Positions 32,374 through 42,123 of a stretch of 64,000 nt of DNA are shown here, one piece after another. The position numbers were made by a program, and so were the translations under genes. The notes below the pieces were generated by a model. The model saw nothing but the letters and a program-made list of their open reading frames with translations. It ran no database searches and had not been told where the DNA came from. Source of the DNA: PALSA-270 sp963770245. GTDB taxonomy: Bacteria > Acidobacteriota > Terriglobia > Terriglobales > Acidobacteriaceae. Positions within the stretch are counted from its first letter, which is position 1, and each line of letters opens with the position of its first letter. Location: contig CAVYOX010000014.1 of assembly GCA_963770245.1 (NCBI GenBank), positions 310,001-374,000 of the forward strand. Direction: 5' to 3'.

Positions 32374-34662
32374 ATGACGCGACTGATGCGCCCGGTGGCT
32401 CTGGTTGTGCTGTTGGTGTCCCTTACCCTGCCGGTTGCCGCGGACCAAGCCAAATCCTGGTTCGAAAAGGGCCAGGACGCCGAAGCCCGGCAAAACTACG
32501 AACAAGCCTACGACGACTACAAGCAGGCCTACGACCTGAAGCCGAAGGACTTGCGCTATCGCTCGGCTTTTGAACGGCTGAAATTTCTTGCCGGCGCCTC
32601 CCACGTGCACCGCGGGAAGCTGCTGCGCGAGGCGGGCAAGTTGGAAGAGGCCCTGGCCGAGTTCCAGAAGGCGGCGGAGATCGATCCCTCGAGCTTTATC
32701 GCCCAGCAGGAGATTCGGCAGACCCAGAAGATGATTGAGGCCGCGAAAGCGCCGGCGCCGCGCTCGGAGGCTGCTCCACCTGGTATGTTGGAAAAGCGCC
32801 TCAACGAGGCCCAGGGCCCGGTCGAGCTGGCTCCCATCGCAAACCTGCCCATCACTCTGATGGTCACCAACGACAGCAAGCAAATTTATGAGACGGTCGG
32901 GCAGTTGGCGGGAATCAACGTGCTGTTTGACCCCGAATACACCTCCCGCCGCATCCGCATCGAGTTGAATGGGGTGACCCTGCAGGACGCGCTGCAGATC
33001 ATTGCGCTCGAGTCCAAAACCTTCTGGCGGCCGGTGACCTCGAACACGGTTTTCGTGGCGGCGGACAATCAGCAAAAGCGCAAAGAGGTCGAGCAGAGCG
33101 TCATTCGGACCTTCTATCCGTCGAACCTGTCCCAGCCAACCGAAATGCAGGACGTGGTCAACACGCTCCGTCAGATTCTCGATATCCAGAAGGTCCAGGC
33201 GCTGCCGGCCGAAGGCGCCATCGTGGTGCGGGGCACGCCGGACCAGTTGGCGCTTGCCGGGAAGGTGATCGACGATCTCGACAAGGCCAAGCCGGAAGTC
33301 ATCGTGGATGTGGCGATCCTGCAGGTGAACCGGGATAAAGCCCACACTTTAGGCATCAGTCCGCCCACCAGCGCCACCGTGGCGCTGCAGAACAATATCA
33401 ATACCACCTCCACCACCAGCACCACCGCCACCACCGGAGCGAGCACCACCACGACAGGCACCCCCAACCAGGTCAACCTGAACCGAATCGGAAATCTGAA
33501 CGCCACCGACTTTACCGTGACCATTCCTCAGGCCACGGCCAGTGCGTTATTCAGCGACAGCGACACCAAGCTGATCCAGAATCCGCAAATCCGTTCGGTC
33601 GATGGGCAGAAAGCCTCGCTGAAGATCGGCGAGCGGGTTCCGATTGCGACCGGCTCCTTCCAGCCGGGCATCGGGGGCGTGGGTATTAACCCGCTGGTTA
33701 ATACGCAGTTCCAATACCTTGACGTAGGCGTCAACATCGACATTACCCCCAAAATTCACGCCAACGACGAGGTCTCGATGAAGATTTCGATGGACATTTC
33801 TTCGGTCACCGGCACCTCCAGCATTGGTGGGATTAACCAGCCGATCATTGGTCGGAAAACCATCGAACATGAAATCCGGCTGCGCGACGGGGAAGTCAGC
33901 TTGCTCGGCGGCATGCTCGAAGATCAGCAGACCCGTTCGGTCAGCGGTCTTCCTGGGCTGTCGCAGATTCCGATCTTAAAATATCTGTTCTCCCAGACCC
34001 AAACCGACCACAGCGAGAATGAGATTGTCTTCGTGCTGATTCCGCACATCGTGCGTGAGCCCGATTTCGACGCGGCCAGCGAAAAAGCGATCGATGTGGG
34101 TACGGCTAATTCCATCCAGCTTCGCCGGATGACCCCGCTGACGGTGCCTACGGCGGTTCCCCCGGTCCAGAACCAGGCTCCCGCGGCCGCGCCGACGACG
34201 CAGAATTCGGCACCCGCGCAGCCGCCGCCTCAGCCGGCGGTTGTGGGAGGGGCGAGTTTCAGCTTCGACCCGCCGTCGGTCACCCAAGCTACCGGAACGA
34301 GCTTCGCGGTGAACATCCTGCTCAGCGGGGCGCAGAACGTTTACTCGGTGCCCTTGCAAGTCAGCTACGATCCCAAACTGCTGCAGGTGGCGAATGTTTC
34401 CAACGGAAGCTTCCTCTCTCAGGATGGCCAAGCGGTTGCCTTGGTCCATCGCGACGACGATACCACTGGAACCTTACAGATCACGGCCACACGGCCGCCC
34501 GGCGCCGGAGGGGTCACCGGCCAGGGGGCGATCGTGACCATGACCTTTATCGCCAAGGCTGGCGGACAGGGCACGCTCACCATTTCAAAGGGTGGGGCGC
34601 GCGATCCTGCGATGCAGCCCATCCCCGTATTGGGGGCGGTGGCGTCGGTGACGATTCGTTAG
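32374..34662 (+). CDS. Secretin (GspD/PilQ superfamily) with TPR-like N-terminus and C-terminal cohesin domain
   Basis: 762 residues forming an outer-membrane secretion or pilus pore. Signal peptide 1-24; two TPR-like repeats (about 28-115, GQDAEARQNYEQAYDDYKQA, AGKLEEALAEFQKAAEIDP); STN and secretin N domains (about 150-310); a Thr/Ser-rich linker near 340-360 (NTTSTTSTTATTG); the secretin core (about 395-560, LKIGERVPIATG, IGRKTIEHEIRLRDGEVSLL); a Pro/Gln/Ala linker; and a cohesin-like beta domain at about 625-762 (FDPPSVTQATGTSFAVNILL). Start ATG 32374 or GTG 32371 follows GAGGGA. It heads an operon with two pseudopilins. Confidence 0.9.
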   Translation: MTRLMRPVALVVLLVSLTLPVAADQAKSWFEKGQDAEARQNYEQAYDDYKQAYDLKPKDLRYRSAFERLKFLAGASHVHRGKLLREAGKLEEALAEFQKAAEIDPSSFIAQQEIRQTQKMIEAAKAPAPRSEAAPPGMLEKRLNEAQGPVELAPIANLPITLMVTNDSKQIYETVGQLAGINVLFDPEYTSRRIRIELNGVTLQDALQIIALESKTFWRPVTSNTVFVAADNQQKRKEVEQSVIRTFYPSNLSQPTEMQDVVNTLRQILDIQKVQALPAEGAIVVRGTPDQLALAGKVIDDLDKAKPEVIVDVAILQVNRDKAHTLGISPPTSATVALQNNINTTSTTSTTATTGASTTTTGTPNQVNLNRIGNLNATDFTVTIPQATASALFSDSDTKLIQNPQIRSVDGQKASLKIGERVPIATGSFQPGIGGVGINPLVNTQFQYLDVGVNIDITPKIHANDEVSMKISMDISSVTGTSSIGGINQPIIGRKTIEHEIRLRDGEVSLLGGMLEDQQTRSVSGLPGLSQIPILKYLFSQTQTDHSENEIVFVLIPHIVREPDFDAASEKAIDVGTANSIQLRRMTPLTVPTAVPPVQNQAPAAAPTTQNSAPAQPPPQPAVVGGASFSFDPPSVTQATGTSFAVNILLSGAQNVYSVPLQVSYDPKLLQVANVSNGSFLSQDGQAVALVHRDDDTTGTLQITATRPPGAGGVTGQGAIVTMTFIAKAGGQGTLTISKGGARDPAMQPIPVLGAVASVTIR

Positions 34663-34685
34663 TCGAAATGAGATAATTTCTTACG

Positions 34686-34838
34686 ATGGCTGTCGGCTTG
34701 GGCACGGAGGAAGAGGTGAATTCCGAACCGGGTTCAGCCGTGCCGCTGACCCCACGCCCTCGTTTGACTCCTCCACTGCTGCAAGCTTCGCTAGCCGCAG
34801 CGAAAAGCGACGCATTCCGGCGCGAGCCGCATGTATGA
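34686..34838 (+). CDS. Possible 50-residue ORF overlapping the pseudopilin start
   Basis: ATG 34686 opens 50 codons (MAVGLGTEEEVNSEPG...) that end at a TGA overlapping the pseudopilin ATG by 4 bases (ATGA). This overlap is typical of coupled genes. No RBS, membrane helix or known motif is seen, and it is Pro/Ala-rich. It may be a short leader peptide or an accidental frame in the 172-bp gap. Confidence 0.3.
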   Translation: MAVGLGTEEEVNSEPGSAVPLTPRPRLTPPLLQASLAAAKSDAFRREPHV

Positions 34839-35323
34839 ACCGAGCTACCGCCAGCTTCGAACGACCGAACCGAGTGCCCCGGACCGGGCGCGGGTTTACT
34901 CTCGTCGAATTGATCGTCGCGACCTCCATTCTGATCATTCTGACCAGCCTGGCCATCCCCATGGCGCGGGTGTCGATCAAGCGGGACAAGGAGCGCGAAC
35001 TACGGCGTGATTTGTGGGAAATGCGCGACGCCATTGACCGCTACAAAGACGCCGCCGACCGCGGCGCTTTCCAAACCAAGGTGGATTCGGGCAACTATCC
35101 GCCGGATCTGGATACGTTGGTCAAGGGCGTGGACATGGGCGCCAAGAAATTGCGATTTCTGCGGCGCGTTCCCATCGATCCGATGACCGGCACGACCGAG
35201 TGGGGAATGCGTTCCATGCAGGACGACCCGGACTCGGACTCCTGGAGCGGGGACAATGTGTTTGACGTGTTCACCAAGTCGGACGGTACTGCGCTCGATG
35301 GAACCAAGTACAAGGACTGGTAA
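34835..35323 (+). CDS. GspG-like pseudopilin
   Basis: 162 residues. Prepilin-peptidase site G-FTLVE in GRGFTLVELIVATSILI, followed by the hydrophobic N-methylated helix. A 20-residue basic leader precedes the site. The globular part has YKDAADRGAF, NYPPDLDTLVKGVD and VPIDPMTGTTEWGMRS, the calcium-binding C-terminal layout of T2SS major pseudopilins. It is 172 bp after the secretin and directly abuts the next pseudopilin. Part of a type II secretion/type IV pilus-like machine whose ATPase and inner-membrane parts lie outside the window. Confidence 0.9.
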   Translation: MNRATASFERPNRVPRTGRGFTLVELIVATSILIILTSLAIPMARVSIKRDKERELRRDLWEMRDAIDRYKDAADRGAFQTKVDSGNYPPDLDTLVKGVDMGAKKLRFLRRVPIDPMTGTTEWGMRSMQDDPDSDSWSGDNVFDVFTKSDGTALDGTKYKDW

Positions 35324-35728
35324 ATGGCAAGACGGCAGGCTAGACAGAGTCGCGGCTTTACCCTGATCGAGCTGATGATTGTGATCAGCATGATCATGAT
35401 TCTAATCGCCATTGCGATCCCGTCCTACAACCAGTCGATTACCCGCTCCAAAGAGGGGGTGCTCAAGCAGAACTTGTTCACCCTGCGCTCCCTGATCTCG
35501 CAATACACCCTGGACAAACAGAAAGCCCCGCAATCGCTCGATGACCTGGTTTCGGCGGGGTATATCAAGCAGATTCCGACCGATCCTATGACTGCGAAAC
35601 CCGACTGGACCGTCGAACAGGAAGAAGACACGCTCATGTCGGCCGACGAGCAGACGGGGGGGATCGATGACGTGCACAGCGCCTCGGACCAGACCGGGAG
35701 CGACGGGACGGCATATAGTACCTGGTGA
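35324..35728 (+). CDS. Second GspG-like pseudopilin
   Basis: 134 residues with cleavage site G-FTLIE in SRGFTLIELMIVISMIMILI, a short basic leader, and YTLDKQKAPQSLDDLVSAGY then IPTDPMTAKPDW. The ATG follows the previous stop with no gap (TAAATG), so the two are coupled. The pair looks like a tandem duplication of one ancestral pseudopilin: both share the leader site and the DLxxLV...P-DPMT pattern. Confidence 0.9.
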   Translation: MARRQARQSRGFTLIELMIVISMIMILIAIAIPSYNQSITRSKEGVLKQNLFTLRSLISQYTLDKQKAPQSLDDLVSAGYIKQIPTDPMTAKPDWTVEQEEDTLMSADEQTGGIDDVHSASDQTGSDGTAYSTW

Positions 35729-35888
35729 GCTAGGCCTTCGGCCATCGCCAGTCCGCCCCTGCCAGTTCCTTACCTTCCGCCGATAGTTCCAGCGCAGAGA
35801 CGGTTTCGCTTGCCGGCGATCTCGCTGGCTTGCATTGGCCGCGCCGGTCCCGCCGGTCGGCCCTCCCTTGCGCATTGAACCCCGCCGG

Positions 35889-37586
35889 ATGAAGCACTAC
35901 CATGGAGCCATGCCGGTCGAAACCGAAATCACGCAGACCACCTACACTCCGATTCGCGCCCCGCGCGGCACCCAGATTTCCTGCCGGGGCTGGCAGCAGG
36001 AAGCAGCCATGCGCATGTTGATGAATAACCTCGACGAAGAAGTGGGAGAGCGGCCGCGCGATCTGGTGGTCTACGGCGGCACCGGGAGGGCGGCGCGCAG
36101 CTGGGAGGCTTATTACGCTATCGTCAAGGCGCTCAAGCATCTGGAAAATGACGAGACCTTGCTCGTGCAATCCGGCAAACCGGTGGGCGTGTTCCAGACG
36201 CATGAACACGCACCGCGGGTGCTGATTGCCAATTCGAACCTAGTCGGGCATTGGTCAAATTGGGAGAAGTTCAACGAGCTCGAGCGCGCCGGGTTGATGA
36301 TGTATGGGCAAATGACGGCGGGTTCGTGGATTTACATCGGCTCGCAGGGGATCGTGCAAGGAACATTTGAAACCTTTGCCGCGGCGGGAGAGAAGCATTT
36401 CGGCGGAGATCTGTCCGGCAAACTGATCGTCAGCGGCGGCATGGGCGGCATGGGCGGAGCCCAGCCGCTGGCTGCCACCATGAATGGCGCGGCGTTTCTC
36501 GGGATTGAGGTCGATGCCGAGCGCATCAAGAAACGGCTGAAGACCGGCTACTGCGACTTCCTGGTCACCACCCTCGAGGAGGCCCTCCGCATCCTGAAGA
36601 ACGCGGTCCGCAAACGGGAAAACGTTTCGGTCGGGCTGGTGGGCAACTGTGCCGACGTCATTCCGGAGTTGGTGGAACGCGGCGTGGTGCCAGACATCCT
36701 CACCGACCAAACTTCGGCGCACGATCCGCTGAACGGGTACGTGCCCAACCAGATGACCCTGGCGGAGGCCCTCGAACTGCGTCAGCGTGATCCCGAGGCC
36801 TATCAAGAGAAGTCGCTCGACGCCATGGCGCGGCACGTCGAAGCCATGTTGCGCTTACAGAAAATGGGCGCGGTGACGTTTGACTACGGCAACAATATCC
36901 GGACCTTTGCCTTCGGGCGCGGTGTAAAAGGCGCCTATGACATTCCGGGATTTGTGCCCGCCTATATCCGCCCATTGTTCTGTGAGGGCCGCGGGCCGTT
37001 TCGCTGGGTGGCATTGTCGGGAGAAGCCTCCGATATCGCCGTGACCGACGAGCTGGTGCTGGAGCTGTTTCCCGAGAATCGGACTTTGCGGCGCTGGATC
37101 GATCTCGCCCGCAAGCGTATCAAGTTTCAGGGGCTGCCGGCGCGCATCTGCTGGCTGGGCTACGGCGAACGCGCTCAGTTCGGGCTGGCCATCAACGATC
37201 GGGTGAAACAAGGGAAACTCAAGGCCCCCATCGTGATCGGACGCGATCATCTGGATTGCGGTTCGGTGGCGTCGCCGTTTCGCGAAACCGAGCGCATGAA
37301 CGACGGCAGCGATGCCGTGGCCGATTGGCCCTTGCTCAATGCTTTGCTGAATACCGCCGCGGGCGCGTCTTGGGTTTCGATCCACAATGGCGGCGGCGTG
37401 GGTATCGGTTACTCGCTGCACGCCGGGCAAGTAACGGTGGCGGATGGCAGCGATGCCATGGCCAAACGCATCGAGCGCGTGCTCACGACCGATCCGGGCA
37501 TGGGGATCATTCGCCACGCGGACGCGGGCTACGATCAGGCCAAAGCATTCGCGAGCCAGCGGCACGTGACGATTCCGATGGGTTAG
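35889..37586 (+). CDS. hutU: Urocanate hydratase (urocanase)
   Basis: About 565 residues; second step of histidine degradation, urocanate to imidazolone propionate, with tightly bound NAD+. NAD segment GGMGGMGGAQPLAATMNGA, then YGGTGRAARSWEAYYAIV at the N-terminal side, CDFLVTTLEEALRI, and NGGGVGIGYSLHAGQVTVAD. Starts at ATG 35889 (MKHYHGAMPV) or 35910 (MPVETEITQ); neither has an ideal RBS. Followed by hutI; hutH and later steps are not in the window. Confidence 0.95.
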   Translation: MKHYHGAMPVETEITQTTYTPIRAPRGTQISCRGWQQEAAMRMLMNNLDEEVGERPRDLVVYGGTGRAARSWEAYYAIVKALKHLENDETLLVQSGKPVGVFQTHEHAPRVLIANSNLVGHWSNWEKFNELERAGLMMYGQMTAGSWIYIGSQGIVQGTFETFAAAGEKHFGGDLSGKLIVSGGMGGMGGAQPLAATMNGAAFLGIEVDAERIKKRLKTGYCDFLVTTLEEALRILKNAVRKRENVSVGLVGNCADVIPELVERGVVPDILTDQTSAHDPLNGYVPNQMTLAEALELRQRDPEAYQEKSLDAMARHVEAMLRLQKMGAVTFDYGNNIRTFAFGRGVKGAYDIPGFVPAYIRPLFCEGRGPFRWVALSGEASDIAVTDELVLELFPENRTLRRWIDLARKRIKFQGLPARICWLGYGERAQFGLAINDRVKQGKLKAPIVIGRDHLDCGSVASPFRETERMNDGSDAVADWPLLNALLNTAAGASWVSIHNGGGVGIGYSLHAGQVTVADGSDAMAKRIERVLTTDPGMGIIRHADAGYDQAKAFASQRHVTIPMG

Positions 37587-37733
37587 GCATTCGGTGGCGC
37601 GCATCCAGCCGGCATTGCCGTTTCATCTTCAAGCCCCGGGCTGATTCTCTGAATGAAGAACGTGCCGGATCGGGTAGGCGGCAAGGCGGCGGTCGGGGTT
37701 CGCGTTTCTCCCGCGGCTGCTAAACTCGGAAGC

Positions 37734-39050
37734 GTGAAGGTTCCGGGAAGCATCAGTCCGCGAAAATCACCGCCTGTGCTGCTGGTCAACATCGGCCAGT
37801 TGCTTACTCTGAGCGCTCCCGACGGGCAGCGGGGGCCGCGCCGGGGACCCGCCCTGAGAGAACTTTCCATCATCGAAGATGGCGCCGTACTCTGCCTGGG
37901 CGGCAGGATCGTCTCGATCGGCAAGACCCCGGACGCGGTTCGCGATCCTTGGCGGAAGAAAAACCGCAACCGCATGGTCGAAATCGACTGCCAGGGTCAG
38001 GTGGTCCTGCCCGGATTTGTTGACTCCCACACTCACCCGGCGTTTATCGAGCCCCGGCTGGCCGACTTTGAGAGTCGCATTGCCGGTCGAACCTATGAAG
38101 AAATCGCCGCCGCCGGCGGCGGCATCCGCTCGAGCGTCGAAGCCCTACGCAAAGCCGACAAGAAGGACCTGGTCGAGAAGGTTCTGGGTGCTCTCCATGA
38201 AATGGCCTCGCAAGGTACCACGACCGTCGAGGCCAAGTCCGGGTATGGGCTGACCCTGGATGCGGAGCTCAAGTCACTCGAGGCGATTCGCGATGCGGCG
38301 GTCCGTTGGCCGGGCACCGTGGTAGCAACCCTGCTGGGGGCGCACGTTGTGCCCAAGGAATTTGCGGGCGGCCCGGAGAAATACTGCGAGCTCGTCTGCC
38401 AGCATATGATTCCGCGCGCCGCACGGCGCAATCTCGCGTCCTTCGTGGATGTCTTCTGCGATCAAGGGGCCTTTAGTGCGGAGGCCACGGAGAAAATCTT
38501 TACCGCCGCGGCTCAGAACGGGCTGGGAGTCCGCGCCCACGTCTGCCAGCTGAGCAAAACCCTCCTCGGGCCGCTGCTGCGCTTCCATCCCGCGTCGTTT
38601 GACCACCTGGATCAGGTGAGCGACCGGGACATTGTCCAACTGGCCCAGCATGACACCGTAGCAACCCTGCTGCCGGGAGCCAATTATTTCTTGGGCTCGG
38701 GGTCTTTTCCACCCGCCCGCAAGCTGATTGATGCCGCGGTTCCGGTCGCGCTGGCCACGGATTACAATCCGGGGTCGTCTCCGACCCCCAGTATGCCGTT
38801 TGTACTGTCCCTAGCCTGTACCCACATGAAAATGTCGCCCGCCGAGGCCATCGCCGCAGCCACCATCAATGGAGCTTGGGCGCTGCGGTTGGCGGATCGC
38901 AAGGGATCGCTTGATCCGGGGAAAGACGCCGACCTGGCGGTTTTTGAGGTCGGCGACTACCGCGAAATTCCCTACTGGTTCGCATCGAACCGTTGCCGGT
39001 TTACGATCATGCAGGGGGAGGTGTTGTCGCATGCCGGCGCGCGGGACTGA
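37734..39050 (+). CDS. hutI: Imidazolonepropionase
   Basis: About 438 residues of the amidohydrolase superfamily; hydrolyses imidazolone propionate in histidine catabolism. Metal site DSHTHPAFIEPR, then TTTVEAKSGYGLTLDAELK and ALATDYNPGSSPTPSMPF. Start GTG 37734 (VKVPGSIS) preferred; ATG 37653 would add 27 unconserved residues. It overlaps the in-frame upstream extension of the next gene but not its chosen start. Together with hutU it forms a short hut segment. Confidence 0.95.
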   Translation: MKVPGSISPRKSPPVLLVNIGQLLTLSAPDGQRGPRRGPALRELSIIEDGAVLCLGGRIVSIGKTPDAVRDPWRKKNRNRMVEIDCQGQVVLPGFVDSHTHPAFIEPRLADFESRIAGRTYEEIAAAGGGIRSSVEALRKADKKDLVEKVLGALHEMASQGTTTVEAKSGYGLTLDAELKSLEAIRDAAVRWPGTVVATLLGAHVVPKEFAGGPEKYCELVCQHMIPRAARRNLASFVDVFCDQGAFSAEATEKIFTAAAQNGLGVRAHVCQLSKTLLGPLLRFHPASFDHLDQVSDRDIVQLAQHDTVATLLPGANYFLGSGSFPPARKLIDAAVPVALATDYNPGSSPTPSMPFVLSLACTHMKMSPAEAIAAATINGAWALRLADRKGSLDPGKDADLAVFEVGDYREIPYWFASNRCRFTIMQGEVLSHAGARD

Positions 39051-39084
39051 GAGCCCACGAGAACCGAGCGCACCGAGAACAGGA

Positions 39085-41832
39085 ATGGATAAGACGTCAA
39101 AACCGGAGCGCATTCCTCTGGGGCTCATCTTGGTTTGCCTGTTTTCATCCTGGGCCGCCGGGCAACGCTTGCCCCAGATCGCCGTCCCGGAGAATTATCG
39201 GCTGAGCTTCGCTCCCGACTTGACCGCGGAAAGCTTCGCGGGGGAAGAAACGATTCAGATTCGGGTTCTTCAGCCGACCTCCCGGTTGGTTTTGAACGCC
39301 GTCGAAATCAATTTTCAGGACGTGAGTATCGCGAGCGGCGGCCGCATCCAGATGGCGAGAGTCGCCATCGACCTAACGGATGAAACCGCCACCCTGACGG
39401 TCGATCGCCCCCTCGAGCCCGGATCTGCCAGCGTCCAGATTCGCTACACCGGCATTCTCTCCAGCGATTTGCGCGGGTTTTATCTGGGCACAAATCGCGA
39501 GGGGCAACGATATGCAGTAACCCAGTTCGAGCCGACCGATGCGCGGCGGGCGTTTCCTTCCTTTGACGAGCCCGCCTACAAGGCGACCTTCGACATTACC
39601 GTGGTCGCTCCCGACGGAATGGTTGCGATCTCGAATAGCCGGGTCATTTCCGATAGCCCTGGCCCCGGGAAGGGAACGCATTCCGTGCATTTCGCTCCTT
39701 CGCCCAAGATGTCTTCTTACCTGGTAGCGGTCGCAGTCGGCCGGTTTGAATACCTGGAGGGGTCGGCCGACGGCATCCCCATTCGTGTCTACACCACGCC
39801 GGGCAGGAAACAGCTCGCGGGTTTTGCGCTCGATGCCGCGGAAAACATTCTGCGTTACTACAACCAGTATTTCGCAATCCAGTACCCCTACGGAAAACTG
39901 GACCTGATTGCCCTGCCCGACTTCTCAGCGGGCGCCATGGAGAACACCGCCTGCATCACGTTCCGTGAGTCGGTGCTTCTGCTCGAGGAACAACACTCCT
40001 CGTTGGACCATCGCAAGAAAGTGGCGGCGGTGATTGCCCATGAGATGGCGCACCAATGGTTCGGCGACCTGGTCACCATGCAGTGGTGGGACGACGTCTG
40101 GCTGAATGAAGGGTTCGCCACCTGGATGTCGAGCAAGCCAGTGGAGGCCTGGAAGCCCGACTGGAACGCGCAACTCGATGAAGTACGCGATGCGGGGGAA
40201 GCGCTCGGAGTGGATGCGCTGGCCAACACTCGTTCCGTCCACCAGATGGTGGAAACTCCGGCGGAGATTCTGGGGCTGTTCGATGAGATTGCCTACGATA
40301 AGGCAGCGGCCGTGCTTCGCATGATCGAGGCCTATGTAGGGCCAGAGACCTTTCAGGCGGGCGTGAACCAATACTTGCGGGAGCACGCCTACGGGAACGT
40401 CGAAGCCGAGGACTTGTGGAACGCGCTCGCTCGGGTTTCGAAGAAGCCGGTGGATGCGATTATGCCGGCGTTCATCGAGCAGCCCGGTGCGCCCCTGGTG
40501 CGAGCGACCACTTATTGTGCGGGTGGTTCCACGGCGGTGGGTCTCGAGCAGCAACGTTACTTCTACGACCGGGCCAGCCTTGACGCCGGAGGTCATGGCC
40601 CTGCGAGGGACGAGCTCTGGACGATTCCGCTGTGCATAAAGGCCGACGTCGATAACCGTGACACCGGGGGAAAGGCGTGTGAGCTGCTGGACAAGAAACA
40701 CGACACGTTCACCTTGCCCGGCTGCGCGCGCTGGGTGTTCGCGAACGCCGGCGCGGGCGGCTACTACCACTCCGGTTATGATCCGCAGCCTGAACGCACC
40801 CTGGCGCAGGACGCTGAGACCCACCTGACGCCGGCGGAACGGATTCTATTCCTGGGGGATGTGTGGGCCTCGGTGCGCGCGGGGCGGGAGCCCATTGCGG
40901 ACTACCTGGAGCTTGCGGAAGGCATGCAAGCGGAGCGCAATTCCAGCGTCATCGAGCAGTTGCTCGGGCCTTTGGATTATCTCGGTGCCACCGTGGTCGA
41001 TCCCGAGGACCGGTGGGCTTACCAGCTTTGGGTGCGGCGTCTGCTCGCGCCCGCCGCGAAGGACCTCGGCCTTTTGCCAACCCCGGGCGAGAGCGAACAT
41101 CAGAACATTCTCCGCACCCGTGTTCTGCGCTCGCTCGGCGCCACCGGTGGCGAACCGAGCGTACTGGCCGAAGCGCGACGTTGGACTCACGAGGTGCTAG
41201 AGGGACGTGTCCCCTTCGATCCGGAATTGGCGCCTGTGTTTTTTGCGTTGGCCGCAGCCAATGGGGACGTTGCGCTCTACGACAAGATAATGGCGGACCT
41301 GAAAGCGGCGGGCACACCCGAGGAGTACGACCTATATCTCAGAACGCTCACTCGTTTCAACAGTCCGCCATTGCTGCAGCGAACGCTCGACTATGCACTG
41401 TCACCGGAGGTGCGCTCGCAGGATGCGGTCCGGCTCCTCGCCTGGGTCCTACAGAATCCCGCAGGCAGAGATCTCGCTTGGAACTTCGTTCGCTCCCATT
41501 GGTCCGACATCGCCGCTACCGGAGGCCCGTTTGCAAATGCGGACTTGGTAATGGCGGCCGGTTCCTTTTGCGACGCCGCGAAAGGAGACCAGGTGAGGGC
41601 CTTTTTTTCCGCCCAGCCAACTCTCATCGCGAGCCGTGTTGTGAAGCAGTCTCTCGAGCGCATCAACGATTGCATCGACCTGAGAACGCAGCAGGAGAGT
41701 CAACTGGCCGCATGGCTGGAACAGCACGAAGGCGTTACGAAGGATACGAATCGCCGGCCACCTGGGAGCGAAGCCAGGCGGGTCATCACAGGATTTCGTC
41801 AGGCGGATAGCATGGTTGCGCCTGGGCGTTGA
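39085..41832 (+). CDS. Secreted M1-family metallo-aminopeptidase
   Basis: 915 residues. Signal peptide 1-27 (IPLGLILVCLFSSWAAGQ). M1 motifs: substrate-binding DFSAGAMENTACITF and zinc site VIAHEMAHQWFGDLVTMQWW (HExxH) with the second-shell Glu in WLNEGFATWM. The C-terminal half is an ERAP1-like helical domain. It would trim N-terminal residues of peptides outside the cytoplasm. Start ATG 39085 (MDKTSKPERIP) follows AGGA by one base, so initiation is unusual. The stop lies on the tRNA promoter. Confidence 0.93.
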   Translation: MDKTSKPERIPLGLILVCLFSSWAAGQRLPQIAVPENYRLSFAPDLTAESFAGEETIQIRVLQPTSRLVLNAVEINFQDVSIASGGRIQMARVAIDLTDETATLTVDRPLEPGSASVQIRYTGILSSDLRGFYLGTNREGQRYAVTQFEPTDARRAFPSFDEPAYKATFDITVVAPDGMVAISNSRVISDSPGPGKGTHSVHFAPSPKMSSYLVAVAVGRFEYLEGSADGIPIRVYTTPGRKQLAGFALDAAENILRYYNQYFAIQYPYGKLDLIALPDFSAGAMENTACITFRESVLLLEEQHSSLDHRKKVAAVIAHEMAHQWFGDLVTMQWWDDVWLNEGFATWMSSKPVEAWKPDWNAQLDEVRDAGEALGVDALANTRSVHQMVETPAEILGLFDEIAYDKAAAVLRMIEAYVGPETFQAGVNQYLREHAYGNVEAEDLWNALARVSKKPVDAIMPAFIEQPGAPLVRATTYCAGGSTAVGLEQQRYFYDRASLDAGGHGPARDELWTIPLCIKADVDNRDTGGKACELLDKKHDTFTLPGCARWVFANAGAGGYYHSGYDPQPERTLAQDAETHLTPAERILFLGDVWASVRAGREPIADYLELAEGMQAERNSSVIEQLLGPLDYLGATVVDPEDRWAYQLWVRRLLAPAAKDLGLLPTPGESEHQNILRTRVLRSLGATGGEPSVLAEARRWTHEVLEGRVPFDPELAPVFFALAAANGDVALYDKIMADLKAAGTPEEYDLYLRTLTRFNSPPLLQRTLDYALSPEVRSQDAVRLLAWVLQNPAGRDLAWNFVRSHWSDIAATGGPFANADLVMAAGSFCDAAKGDQVRAFFSAQPTLIASRVVKQSLERINDCIDLRTQQESQLAAWLEQHEGVTKDTNRRPPGSEARRVITGFRQADSMVAPGR

Positions 41833-41857
41833 GAGAACGCGGGGCGGTTGCTATAAT
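41829..41857 (+). promoter_or_regulatory. Sigma-70 promoter of tRNA-Phe
   Basis: TTGAGA, a 17-bp spacer and a perfect TATAAT (41852-41857). The -35 overlaps the last codons of the M1 peptidase gene. The tRNA begins 123 bp downstream. Confidence 0.75.
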
Positions 41858-41979
41858 CGGTCCGTCCAGGAGTTCCCAGCATTTTCTTGCATGCCTGCAT
41901 TGGCCGGCAAGACTCCGCCCAGCTCTAGCATGTTCAAGGGCTCGCACAGCACCGTCAGTGAAGCTGTGACTTGGAATGT

Positions 41980-42055
41980 GGCCAGGTAGCTCAGGTGGTA
42001 GAGCGCAGCCCTGAAAAGGCTGGCGTCGGCGGTTCAACTCCGTCCCTGGCCACCA
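41980..42055 (+). tRNA. tRNA-Phe (anticodon GAA)
   Basis: A 76-nt cloverleaf with encoded CCA. The acceptor stem GGCCAGG pairs with CCTGGCC. The anticodon stem is CAGCC/GGCTG with loop CTGAAAA, and the T arm contains GGTTCAACTCC. The gene is intact. Its last 45 bases are duplicated at 51526-51570, marking it as the integration site of the island to its right. Confidence 0.97.
42011..42055 (+). repeat. attL: 3' part of tRNA-Phe
   Basis: 45 bp from the anticodon loop to the CCA end, identical to 51526-51570. It forms the left boundary of the island and preserves the tRNA. Confidence 0.92.
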
Positions 42056-42123
42056 CATTTCAAAGCAGTTAACTGCACTTTTCATTTTCCGTATTACCCG
42101 CAGTTTGCCCGCAGTTGCCCGCA

